Below are positions 9,387 through 17,700 of a stretch of 64,000 nt of DNA, one piece after another. Location: NCBI GenBank assembly GCA_963422415.1, contig OY729430.1, positions 620,001 through 684,000 on the forward strand, given 5' to 3'. Source of the DNA: Bin34 sp963422415 (lineage in GTDB: Bacteria; Chloroflexota; Anaerolineae; Caldilineales; Caldilineaceae). Every line of letters begins with the position of its first letter. Positions within the stretch are counted from its first letter, which is position 1. The translations under genes were made by a program, and so were the position numbers. The notes under the pieces are model-generated. The model saw nothing but the letters and a program-made list of their open reading frames with translations. It was not told the DNA's origin and made no database searches.

Positions 9387-9561
9387 ATGATGTCTGTGAG
9401 CTCAGTTCCTACCCAAGGCCGCAGCGCAGTGGGTTGGATGACGGTACGGCAATCCGACATCTGACATGCAGTACCTAGAGCCTATCTTCACGTTCTGCGA
9501 CCTTCTGGAATACGTGCCATCGGCGCAATCCCAAGAAATCATAGATTCATTCGGCAACTAG
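9387..9561 (+). pseudogene. Two very short ORFs after the helicase, possible gene remnant
   Basis: An ATG at 9387 lies six bases after a strong Shine-Dalgarno sequence (AAAGGAG, 9376-9382), but the frame ends after 25 codons at 9464. Directly after, an ATG at 9466 opens a 31-codon frame (MQYLEPIFTFCDLLEYVPSA and onward) ending at 9561, which has a protein-like composition. The good ribosome site and the two short frames suggest the start of a former third gene of the defence operon that has decayed. Genuine microproteins are also possible. No family is recognised. Confidence 0.25.
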
Positions 9562-10080
9562 ACCACATCACAAGGCAAGAGGAATGTACATACAATGGCA
9601 CTCTGGTGAGCCCAGAGCATCACGGTCGCTGTTGGGCACCTGACGGCTGGCGGCCGGGACGTGACTCCTCTGTACCCTGATTTCTACGCTGCCTATGACG
9701 ATGTGCATCAGGGCACCATGAAAGGTCAGGTATTTCACCCATTCCAACTCAAGGCCGGATCGCAGACCAAGCCTGACACATCTTGGGCACCTCCGGGCGG
9801 TGCCCCGAGGGCATGCACTCTTGCGCGGCGATCAACTGCTGTCATCGGAGACTGGAAACGCAAAATGGGCCCCCGCAGCCACATTCAATTGGCTCTTGTG
9901 CGATCCTGACTCTTACAATCACGATCAACGTTCCAGCAGCGAGATGTCAGGCGATTGCACCCCTCATCGCGATAGCTAGCTGCACAGCGGATTTGGCTGA
10001 CGGCTGCAAATGCAGTCCAGTTTCGAGACAGCCGAACAAGTTGCCAGCGGACCTCAAAAAATGGCGGTCCCTCCGTGTAA
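9562..10080. other. Gene-poor stretch between the helicase module and the Uma2 pair
   Basis: No frame here has a convincing start, ribosome site or family signature. An open frame at 9661-9909 shows no recognisable motif and no Shine-Dalgarno sequence. The stretch may be the decayed edge of the defence island. Confidence 0.4.
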
Positions 10081-11064
10081 TCAGCCAGTGCCGTCGTCCG
10101 GGGAGGAGGGCTTTCCCAGCAGCAAGCTCCGCCATTGTGCAGGCGCGGCTTCCAGCCGGTCCAGCGTCTCGTCGCTGGGCCAGGCGGACGGGACGCGCTG
10201 CGCCCAGTGACGCAGCACCTGCTCGGCGGCGCCAGGCGCCGCGGCATCCAGAATGCGATGCAGCAGACGCCCCCAAGTCTTCAGCTCCGCCTCCATGACC
10301 GGAATGTGCACGGCACGGACCCATGTCCCCCAGTCCTCATGCCAGCGCTGGACGTCCCCCTCGCCCCAGCGCAGAGACGCACCCAAAACCGCGCTTGCCC
10401 GGCCCCCCGCGGCATCAGCGGCGATCGCCCGGTAGCGCGCCAGACTGCGCGGCACGCCGTCGGCCCCATCCAGCGTAAATCCCTGCAGCGTGTCCTCCAG
10501 CTGTTCATCCACGATCCAGTATTCCCGCACTCCCATGCGCGCATAGGTCTCCATTTTGATCTGCCAATCGTTGTCCCGCACCTCCGCGTCCGAGTGGGAT
10601 ACCACCTCCACGACCAACAGAGGCGCTCCGTCCCGGTCGTACCGATAGGACGAAAGAGGACGGGCCGGCGGCGGCCCGGCCCACAAGGACAGATCCGGCC
10701 GCAGGGTCGACGTATGCCGCGGACCGGCAAAAAAGTCGCCGGGAATCCCGGCGATGTCCACGTCCAGACTGACATGGACCTCCGGTGCCGCAGCCGACCG
10801 GACAAGCACCTGCAGCGCGTTCCGCATGTGCACCATGGCTTCCCCATGTTCGCGCGTGGGAGACATCATCCGCACCTGGAACACCACATAGTGCGGATCC
10901 GTGGTCTCCCACTCCGTGTACCGGTACCGCTCCGGGCAATAGTCGTAGTCTGGACGGTAATGCGACAGGGCGCGGATTTCCTGCAGGGTGACAGCCCGAG
11001 ACAGCCCCTCTCCATCTGGACGAAACCGCGCAGAGGAGCGAGGCAGAGCGACAGGAACATCCAT
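10081..11064 (-). CDS. Uma2 family (DUF820) PD-(D/E)xK endonuclease-like protein, copy 1
   Basis: A 327-aa Uma2/DUF820 protein. The restriction-like core is visible as RPDLSLW, then PLLVVEVVSHSD, then KMETYARMGVREYWIVD, matching the D...ExK...Y-G-EYW arrangement of the family. About 100 extra C-terminal residues follow, with no recognised domain. The cellular role of Uma2 proteins is unsettled; a nuclease function is inferred from fold. The ATG at 11064 overlaps the upstream copy's TGA by one base (TGATG), so the pair is probably translationally coupled. The frame extends further 5' through the neighbour's shadow, but that extension is not protein-like. It is almost identical to copy 2, from which it lacks four residues (a KGEL-type repeat). 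Confidence 0.85.
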   Translation of the reverse strand: MDVPVALPRSSARFRPDGEGLSRAVTLQEIRALSHYRPDYDYCPERYRYTEWETTDPHYVVFQVRMMSPTREHGEAMVHMRNALQVLVRSAAAPEVHVSLDVDIAGIPGDFFAGPRHTSTLRPDLSLWAGPPPARPLSSYRYDRDGAPLLVVEVVSHSDAEVRDNDWQIKMETYARMGVREYWIVDEQLEDTLQGFTLDGADGVPRSLARYRAIAADAAGGRASAVLGASLRWGEGDVQRWHEDWGTWVRAVHIPVMEAELKTWGRLLHRILDAAAPGAAEQVLRHWAQRVPSAWPSDETLDRLEAAPAQWRSLLLGKPSSPDDGTG

Positions 11065-12065
11065 CAGCCGGCGCCGTCGTCCGGGGAGGAGGGCTTTCCC
11101 AGCAGCAAGCTCCGCCATTGTGCAGGCGCGGCTTCCAGCCGGTCCAGCGTCTCGTCGCTGGGCCAGGCGGACGGGACGCGCTGCGCCCAGCGACGCAGCA
11201 CCTGCTCGGCGGCGCCTGGCGCCGCGGCATCCAGAATGCGATGCAGCAGACGTCCCCAAGTCTTCAACTCTCCTTTCAGCTCCGCTTCCATGACCGGAAT
11301 GTGCGCGGCCCGGACCCATGTCCCCCAGTCCTCATGCCAGCGCTGGACATCCCCTTCGCCCCAGCGCAGAGACGCACCCAAAACCGCGCTTGCCCGGCCT
11401 CCCGCGGCATCGACGGCGATCGCCCGGTAGCGCGCCAGACTGCGCGGCACGCCGTCGGCCCCATCCAGCGTAAATCCCTGCAGCGTGTCCTCCAGCTGCG
11501 TATCCACGATCCAGTATTCCCGCACTCCCATGCGCGCATAGGTCTCCATTTTGATCTGCCAATCGTTGTCCCGCACCTCCGCGTCCGAGTGGGATACCAC
11601 CTCCACGACCAACAGAGGCGCTCCGTCCCGGTCGTACCGATAGGACGAAAGAGGACGGGCCGGCGGCGGCCCGGCCCACAAGGACAGATCCGGCCGCAGG
11701 GTCGACGTATGCCGCGGACCGGCAAAAAAGTCGCCGGGAATCCCGGCGATGTCCACGTCCAGACTGACATGGACCTCCGGTGCCGCAGCCGACCGGACAA
11801 GCACCTGCAGCGCGTTCCGCATGTGCACCATGGCTTCCCCATGTTCGCGCGTGGGAGACATCATCCGCACCTGGAACACCACATAGTGCGGATCCGTGGT
11901 CTCCCACTCCGTGTACCGGTACCGCTCCGGGCAATAGTCGTAGTCTGGACGGTAGTGCGGCAGATCACGGATGTGCTGCAGGGCATCCGCCCGCGGCAGC
12001 CCCTCCCCGTCCGGGCGAAACCGCGCAGAGGGGCGGGGCAGAGCGACGGAAACATCCAGCGGCGA
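10085..12065. repeat. Direct tandem duplication of about 0.98 kb containing the two Uma2 genes
   Basis: The block beginning at about 10088 (gccgtcgtccggggaggagg) recurs at about 11071, and the two remain almost identical to about 12050. The main difference is a 12-bp indel near 11270-11281. The copies diverge only at their 5' ends, where one begins with ATGGATGTTCC and the other reads through CTGGATGTTTCC. Confidence 0.85.
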
Positions 12066-12074
12066 CAGTGACAT
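11064..12074 (-). CDS. Uma2 family (DUF820) PD-(D/E)xK endonuclease-like protein, copy 2
   Basis: A 336-aa paralogue nearly identical over its whole length to the gene that follows it on the minus strand. It has the same restriction-like core (RPDLSLW, VVEVVSHSD, K-METYARMG-REYWIVD). The ATG at 12074 (MSLSPLDVS) is chosen because homology with copy 1 begins right after it; an upstream ATG at 12194 adds an unlike N-terminus. It carries a short in-frame duplication (AELKGELKTW) absent from copy 1. The near identity at DNA level implies recent tandem duplication of about 0.98 kb or gene conversion. Confidence 0.85.
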   Translation of the reverse strand: MSLSPLDVSVALPRPSARFRPDGEGLPRADALQHIRDLPHYRPDYDYCPERYRYTEWETTDPHYVVFQVRMMSPTREHGEAMVHMRNALQVLVRSAAAPEVHVSLDVDIAGIPGDFFAGPRHTSTLRPDLSLWAGPPPARPLSSYRYDRDGAPLLVVEVVSHSDAEVRDNDWQIKMETYARMGVREYWIVDTQLEDTLQGFTLDGADGVPRSLARYRAIAVDAAGGRASAVLGASLRWGEGDVQRWHEDWGTWVRAAHIPVMEAELKGELKTWGRLLHRILDAAAPGAAEQVLRRWAQRVPSAWPSDETLDRLEAAPAQWRSLLLGKPSSPDDGAG

Positions 12075-12427
12075 GAGAACAGGAAAAACGAAAGAGCGCG
12101 TACGCGGGCAGTGTATCATGCCGCCCGCCCAGATGGGCGGACAGGACAGCCAGTCGCCACCAGGCCCAATGTTTGCCGATATATTGACGGACATGGCTCA
12201 GGCAACTCAGCCCATGCACGCCTCCTTGCTGCAGCTCGCCGTCATGGATGTGCAATGTTGGATGTTGACAACCGGATCATCGGGAGCATCGGACAATTTC
12301 GCAAAAGACCGGACTGCCTTGGTTTCGCCCCGACATGGCTGCGACGCAATCCGCGGATCGTGAATTCAACCGATTTTCCACGTAAAATCACGGCTGCCGT
12401 CATCCTGCATTGTCCGGAAACCCCTCC
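12075..12427. other. Intergenic, divergent between the Uma2 pair and the nucleotidyltransferase-like gene
   Basis: No gene is supported. It should hold the promoters of the flanking divergent genes, but no convincing -35/-10 pair is visible. A small inverted repeat, CGCCCAGATGGGCG, lies near 12126-12139. Confidence 0.4.
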
Positions 12428-13285
12428 ATGAATGCCTCCGCTCGGAATCGCCTGCCCCAACTTGACGTGCTGCCCTCGCTCGTGCGCAATCTGCATGGCT
12501 TGCCCCAAGTCCAGGCGGTGTATCTTGCAGGCAGCCTGGGACGAGGCAGCGGAGACGAGTGGAGCGACGTGGATCTACAGATCTTCATGAACCAGAGTTT
12601 CAGCGATTTTCTGAGCGACGCGCAAATTCAGGCGGTGACGGGCGAACCGCCTGTGGCGCTGGAGCGTTTCAAGTTGGGGCCGAAAGGCTGGATGCACCAT
12701 ATGATCCTGACAAACGGCACGCTCGTGGACCTTCTGTGTCGCACGGAATTGTCAGCGGAGGAGACCCGGTCCTGGATTCCTCTGTCGGCAGACATGACTG
12801 CTCCCCCCAAGGTCGTTGCCCGTCACGCCAAGGACTGGATGCCCAAGGCTATTGGCCCGGACGAGGTGGTTGCACTGGTCTCGCGTTACTGGATTGCGAT
12901 GCACAAGCATCGGCGCGGCATGGCACGCCGTCAGGACTTGGCAATTTGGACCGGCATCCATTTTTCGATCGCCCTGTTGATACGTCTGGAGTTCATTGCC
13001 CAGACGGACCGGGATTGTGGCGACCTGACCCGGATGGGCATATACGATCTCTCGGGAGTCGACGCTTGGCTGACCCAATCTGGGATGCCACCGCGGGTAA
13101 CGCCATTTCCCAACAGTTGCCAATGGACGGACTGGAAGGAGCAGGTCCATCTGTTGTGGGAACACGGTCGTGCAGTGACGAGGCGACTCATGCAGCGGTG
13201 GCCACTGACTCCGGATCCATCCGAGCTGATGCAAGTGGTAGGTCGCGACCTTGCAGCCTGGATGGCCCAGTCCGGGTGTGCATAG
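12428..13285 (+). CDS. Nucleotidyltransferase-fold protein
   Basis: A 285-aa protein whose N-terminal third carries the polymerase-beta-type nucleotidyltransferase signature GSLGRGSGDEWSDVDLQIF, with the GS and the DxD metal-binding aspartates intact. The remainder is alpha-helical with no second recognisable domain. The size and layout resemble aminoglycoside nucleotidyltransferases and related uncharacterised families, so it may transfer a nucleotide to a small molecule or a protein; the substrate is unknown. The ATG at 12428 is preferred, with GGAAA 8-12 bases before it; an in-frame TTG at 12410 is the alternative. It stands alone between the Uma2 pair and the ABC importer. Confidence 0.75.
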   Translation: MNASARNRLPQLDVLPSLVRNLHGLPQVQAVYLAGSLGRGSGDEWSDVDLQIFMNQSFSDFLSDAQIQAVTGEPPVALERFKLGPKGWMHHMILTNGTLVDLLCRTELSAEETRSWIPLSADMTAPPKVVARHAKDWMPKAIGPDEVVALVSRYWIAMHKHRRGMARRQDLAIWTGIHFSIALLIRLEFIAQTDRDCGDLTRMGIYDLSGVDAWLTQSGMPPRVTPFPNSCQWTDWKEQVHLLWEHGRAVTRRLMQRWPLTPDPSELMQVVGRDLAAWMAQSGCA

Positions 13286-13334
13286 ACATCCTTGTTCCTG
13301 CGCGGGCTGCACCCGGCACGTTCCCCAAGCGGAT

Positions 13335-13362
13335 TTCACCAACGTTGGGACTTCTGTATACT
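13335..13362 (+). promoter_or_regulatory. Candidate promoter of the first sugar ABC operon
   Basis: TTCACC (13335-13340), a 16-bp spacer and TATACT (13357-13362) resemble sigma-70 elements about 105 bp before the substrate-binding protein start. The -10 is a good match and the -35 a fair one. Confidence 0.35.
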
Positions 13363-13467
13363 TCCTCTACCCGCATTTTTCCTGTCTGGCATGTGCAATG
13401 GGTCAGTTCAGTCGCCGTGCGGACCACTCGCTTTACTCGACTCGTTCATGCATGAGGAGATTTGAAC

Positions 13468-14838
13468 ATGAACCGGAAGCATGTTGGCTCATTGTCCCGG
13501 CGAAGCTTTCTGCAGGTTTCTGGACTGGCTGCGGGAGGGCTGGCCCTCGCTGCCTGCGTGACCACCCCGCCCGCGGAAACTGCCGAAAGCCCCGAATCGG
13601 AACTGACCGGATTGGTGATCTGGACCGGCTTTGGCCAAGGCCGCATGGCAGAGGCCATGCAGGGAGCCGTGGACCGGTTCGGCGAGGAGAATCCGCAGTT
13701 TGTGCCCGAGCACATCATCGTGCCTTGGGGGGAACTGCACAACAATGTGATCACCAATACCGCAGCCGGCACTCCGCCGGATTCTTACAGAGGCTGGGCT
13801 TGGATTGTGGCGGAGGATGCCCCCATCGGAGCCTTGACTGACATCACGGACTATGTGCAGGCGGAAGGCGTGCCCGAGGACGACTACTGGCCTGCCACCT
13901 GGAAGCAGATGCAGTATCAGGACCGTTTCTATGCCATGAGCATCTCCACCATCGTGCAGCTGTGGTTCTACAACAAGGACCGCATGACCGAGGCCGGCCA
14001 TGATCCCGACACGGCGCCCGACTCCCTTGAAGAATGGGAAGAAGTGGGACAAGCCATGACCGACGTGGCCGACAACGGCCAGATTGAGCGGGTAGGCTTC
14101 ATCCCGCACATTCCCAATCTGGATCCCCACAACTGGCTGGGAGCATTCGGAGCGGATGTCTGGGATGCGGATTCCGCCACCGTGAACCTGGAAACCCCGG
14201 AAGTTCTCTCCCTGATGGAGTGGTACAACGGATACAGCCAGAAATATGGCATTGAAAACATTGCGGCTTTCCATACCGCGTACGGCGGCAACGGTTTCGG
14301 ACGCAATTCGCCGGAAGGCCTTTACTACACGGGGCAGCTGGCGATCTGGCAGATCGGAACTTGGCTTTACAACGACATAGGCGAATACGGACCAAATCTC
14401 AACTTCGGCGTGGCCAAGGTGCCCTCGCCCTCCACAGCCGCGCAGGGCAGGCCCGGCAAGCTGCAGGCCAACCTCTATCTGGTCCCGGCCGGAGCCGAGA
14501 ATGTGGAAGGCGGCTATGCCTTCAGCAGCTTCATGAGCAGCTCCAAATGGGTGGCCTTGAACAAGGCCGTGCCTGATTCGGTGACGCCGTCCCGCATCAG
14601 CAACGCGACCGATGCCGAAGTGGAAGCCGCTTCCGCCGACTGGCTGCCGTTCGCTCGAGACGAGATTCTGCCCAATGCCTGGGCCGTGCCCTCCATGCCG
14701 GGCGTGGGTTTCATGGGCCGCCAGCTAGCGGAAGCCGTGGACAGCATGGCCTACGATGGCATAGACCCGGAAGAGGCGCTGGCTGGTGTGCAGGAGCGAG
14801 TCCAGCAAGAGGTCAACGACAAGCTGGCTTCCGCCTGA
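13468..14838 (+). CDS. Extracellular solute (sugar)-binding lipoprotein of an ABC importer
   Basis: A 456-aa family 1 solute-binding protein that should capture a sugar or oligosaccharide outside the membrane. The N-terminus carries a twin-arginine signal (RRSFLQ, residues 11-16) and a lipobox ending LALAAC, so Cys30 is probably lipidated after Tat export. GAGGAGA at 13454-13460 fixes the ATG at 13468 rather than the in-frame TTG at 13462. The body has the Trp-, Asn- and acid-rich composition typical of carbohydrate-binding members. The two permease genes follow on the same strand; no ATPase gene follows. Sugar specificity cannot be read from sequence. Confidence 0.92.
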   Translation: MNRKHVGSLSRRSFLQVSGLAAGGLALAACVTTPPAETAESPESELTGLVIWTGFGQGRMAEAMQGAVDRFGEENPQFVPEHIIVPWGELHNNVITNTAAGTPPDSYRGWAWIVAEDAPIGALTDITDYVQAEGVPEDDYWPATWKQMQYQDRFYAMSISTIVQLWFYNKDRMTEAGHDPDTAPDSLEEWEEVGQAMTDVADNGQIERVGFIPHIPNLDPHNWLGAFGADVWDADSATVNLETPEVLSLMEWYNGYSQKYGIENIAAFHTAYGGNGFGRNSPEGLYYTGQLAIWQIGTWLYNDIGEYGPNLNFGVAKVPSPSTAAQGRPGKLQANLYLVPAGAENVEGGYAFSSFMSSSKWVALNKAVPDSVTPSRISNATDAEVEAASADWLPFARDEILPNAWAVPSMPGVGFMGRQLAEAVDSMAYDGIDPEEALAGVQERVQQEVNDKLASA

Positions 14839-14922
14839 GCATTCTTCCAATTCGGATCGGGAAGCACGGCGGCGGTCCGTTGTGCTCCCCGACGGTTCTC
14901 TGCACATTGGCATAGCCGCCTC

Positions 14923-15867
14923 ATGTCCATGGTTCCTAGCCTGGAGAGCGGTTCGGTCCGGCGCCGCATGGCGTGGCATGGTTTGTCGCCGGTGGCGCGT
15001 CGCCGTCTTTTCTGGGGCCTGTTCTTCATTTCCCCTTGGCTGATCGGCTTCGTTGCCTTTACAGCCTATCCCATCGCCGCGTCGCTTTTCTACAGCTTCA
15101 CGGACTACAACATCATCAACCGCACCCCGCACATGGTGGGGTGGAACAACTACGCGGACTTGCTTGAGGGCCGGTACGACACCTGGAAATCGCTGCGGGT
15201 CACTCTGCGCTATGTAGGCATGCTGGTCGCGTTGGCCACCGTCTTCGATGTGATCATTGCCATGCTCCTGAACATGAAGGTGCGCGCTCTCTCGATCTAC
15301 CGCACCATCTTCTATTTGCCGGTCATGGTGCCTGTGGTCGCGGCTTCCTTGACTTGGGTGTGGGTGTTGAACCCCAACTATGGGTTGGTGAACGGGCTGC
15401 TGGACCGCATCGGCGTAGAAGGCCCCGCCTGGCTGGCCTCCCAGCGCACTGCCCTATTGTCGCTGGTGCTCGTTTCCGTATGGGGCAGCGGCCGCGCCGT
15501 GCTGATCTATTTGGCCGGCTTGAAGGAAATTCCGATGCACCTGTACGAAGCGGCAGACATTGACGGAGCCAATGCCTGGCGCAAGATGTGGGCCATTACC
15601 TTGCCTCTGCTTACACCGCAGATGCTCTTCAATGTCATCACCCTGACCATCTTCTCCTTCCAATCCATCGCGGCCCCGGAAATCATGACAGGGGGCGGTC
15701 CCAACAAGTCCACGCTGCTCTTTGGCTATTTGCTCTACCTGGTGGCTTTTGAAAATCTGAAAATGGGCTTTGCTTCCGCCATGGCCTGGGTGCTCTTTCT
15801 TGTGATTCTGACCCTGACCTTGATCATGTTCTACGGCTCCCGCAATTGGGTGCACTATGAGCGGTAG
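14923..15867 (+). CDS. Sugar ABC transporter permease, MalF/UgpA type
   Basis: A 314-aa integral membrane permease with six predicted helices starting at WGLFFISPWLIGF. The cytoplasmic EAA loop is visible as YEAADIDGANAWRKMWAITLP, which contacts the ATPase. It is the first of two permeases and lies 84 bp after the binding-protein gene in one operon. With the next gene it should form the heterodimeric channel. Confidence 0.92.
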   Translation: MSMVPSLESGSVRRRMAWHGLSPVARRRLFWGLFFISPWLIGFVAFTAYPIAASLFYSFTDYNIINRTPHMVGWNNYADLLEGRYDTWKSLRVTLRYVGMLVALATVFDVIIAMLLNMKVRALSIYRTIFYLPVMVPVVAASLTWVWVLNPNYGLVNGLLDRIGVEGPAWLASQRTALLSLVLVSVWGSGRAVLIYLAGLKEIPMHLYEAADIDGANAWRKMWAITLPLLTPQMLFNVITLTIFSFQSIAAPEIMTGGGPNKSTLLFGYLLYLVAFENLKMGFASAMAWVLFLVILTLTLIMFYGSRNWVHYER

Positions 15868-15879
15868 GATCCACGTGCC

Positions 15880-16749
15880 ATGAGCAGTCTGGCAGCCAGC
15901 GACGCTCTGGTTCGCCGCATGGAATACGGCTACACGCTGCAGCGCATAGCCGCGCACGCGGCCCTGATTGTCTTCGGCCTGATCTTCATGTTGCCTTTCC
16001 TGTGGATGGTCAGCTCTTCCCTGAAACCCAATGCGGACATCTTTGACATTCCGGTGCGGTTGATTCCCAAGACCTTTGTGTTCACCAATTATCCGGAAGC
16101 CATATCCGCCATTCGCTTCCTGCGCTATCTGGGCAACACCTTCATTTACGCCTTCGGCCTCATGACCGGGGCGGTGCTCTCCAATGTCTTCATTGGATAC
16201 GGATTCGCCCGCATCGAATGGCCGGGACGAGACGTGGTCTTCATCATTGTGATTGCCACCATGATGCTGCCTGCCCAGGTGCGCTTCATTCCGCTCTTCA
16301 TTCTCTACAGCAACTGGGGCTGGCTGGAGACGTTCGCGCCGCTGCTGGTGCCGGCCTTCTTCGGCAATGCCTTCTTCATATTCCTGGTGCGCCAGTTCAT
16401 GCTCACCTTTCCCAGAGACTTGGACGACGCCGCCCGGGTGGACGGGGCGCACGAACTGCAGATTTTCTGGCGCATTGTGGTTCCCCTGTCTCGTCCGGCC
16501 ATCATCACCATCGCCATTTTCGATTTCATGTGGGGCTGGCACGACTATATCAACCCACTGGTCTTCCTGCGGGACCCGGACAAATTCACCCTGTCCGTGG
16601 GCTTGCGTCTCTATTTCTCGCAGCACGGCGCGGAGTGGGGCCTGCTGATGGCCGCAGCCACCATGTTCACCTTGCCGATGGTGTTGGTCTTCTTCTTCGC
16701 CCAGCGCACCTTCATCGAAGGCATCAGTTTCACCGGAGTCAAGGGCTAG
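15880..16749 (+). CDS. Sugar ABC transporter permease, MalG/UgpE type
   Basis: A 289-aa permease with about six membrane helices and an EAA loop (LDDAARVDGAHELQIFWRIV). It starts 12 bp after the first permease. The C-terminus (FIEGISFTGVKG) is the usual end of MalG-type permeases. No ATP-binding subunit gene follows; the UgpC/MalK-type ATPase at 50569-51690 could energise this system. Confidence 0.93.
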   Translation: MSSLAASDALVRRMEYGYTLQRIAAHAALIVFGLIFMLPFLWMVSSSLKPNADIFDIPVRLIPKTFVFTNYPEAISAIRFLRYLGNTFIYAFGLMTGAVLSNVFIGYGFARIEWPGRDVVFIIVIATMMLPAQVRFIPLFILYSNWGWLETFAPLLVPAFFGNAFFIFLVRQFMLTFPRDLDDAARVDGAHELQIFWRIVVPLSRPAIITIAIFDFMWGWHDYINPLVFLRDPDKFTLSVGLRLYFSQHGAEWGLLMAAATMFTLPMVLVFFFAQRTFIEGISFTGVKG

Positions 16750-17700
16750 CGGCTGCCCGAGACAGCCTTCCGGAAAAGCACAGTGCAGGACACCGGCCCC
16801 AATCTCGACTAGGGTAGACGTGCCCTGGCCTCCGCAGTCCTGCAAGCCGGACATCCAAGGCCGGACGCAATACAAATGCGTGCACTGTTATGAAACGGCT
16901 CGTCCGCCATGACTGGACCAGGTAGAATCTCTCTGCTCTCTTCTGTCTGGACTCTGTTTCAACGCCCATGTACGGTGTCAGGAAATGGTGTACGCGGTCC
17001 ATCCGTTACGGACGGGAATCTCCCAGGAAACTCGGAAGTCCAATACAGGTCTCCGCATCTCCCTGTCCAATTTTCAACACAGGCATCAGGGAGTCACGTC
17101 ACAGGATTTTCCGCTCAGTCTTCAGTCTGTGCAACGGGTTTCAGCAATGCGCGCAACCGAGCGCTTTCGGCAGGATGTCAAGCGGGCCTGGACTTCCGCC
17201 TGCTCGGTACGTGTCTCGGATTGGCAAGCCGCCACTGTCCGAGGGAAGGGAAGATCACAGGCATGGAACTGCAGGTCGAAAACGACCTGCAGCAGGTTTT
17301 CGTGATGGACGTTCAATTCCAATAGCTTGACACCTTGCCTGCAGACAAGGTAGGGAGTTCCGTATACCCAGCGGCAAGCACATGCGATGGAGTTGGAGTG
17401 TCCCTATGTCAAGAGCCTGGAGTTCAGCCGTTCCAGTGGAGGCCGTCTCAAGGTGCCAGGATCGTGACTGCCCTTGGCAATCCAGGCGGGATCGGCGTCG
17501 GCCCGTCCGAGAACATGCAGTGCCGATCGATCTTGTTCCAGCCACCTTTTCACTTGAAATTCCGATCTAGACCCAGGATGCAACAATCGTGAGATGGCTG
17601 TCCGGTTATAATCCAAGTTGAATCTCGTCGTACCCAATGTCCCGATTTCATCTCCATTCCGTTGTACGCTGTGCACGGTGGGGTTTTGCAAGGAGAAGAC
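16750..17700. other. Gene-free stretch of 0.95 kb
   Basis: Overlapping short frames exist in all directions but none has a ribosome site, a plausible composition or a known motif. A TATAAT hexamer at 17607-17612, about 90 bp before the next gene, may be its -10 element, but no good -35 is seen. No terminator hairpin with a T-run was found after the permease gene. Confidence 0.45.

Noticed and set aside
9562..9780. Transposase remnant
   Set aside because: One segment faintly recalls IS630 wording, but there are no terminal repeats, DDE motif or consistent frame.
9661..10298. Plus-strand frames after the helicase
   Set aside because: No ribosome site, no family feature, and the right part is antisense to the Uma2 gene.
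11118..12071. Long Arg/His-rich plus-strand frames across the Uma2 pair
   Set aside because: They are shadows of the real minus-strand genes, which carry the full PD-(D/E)xK pattern.
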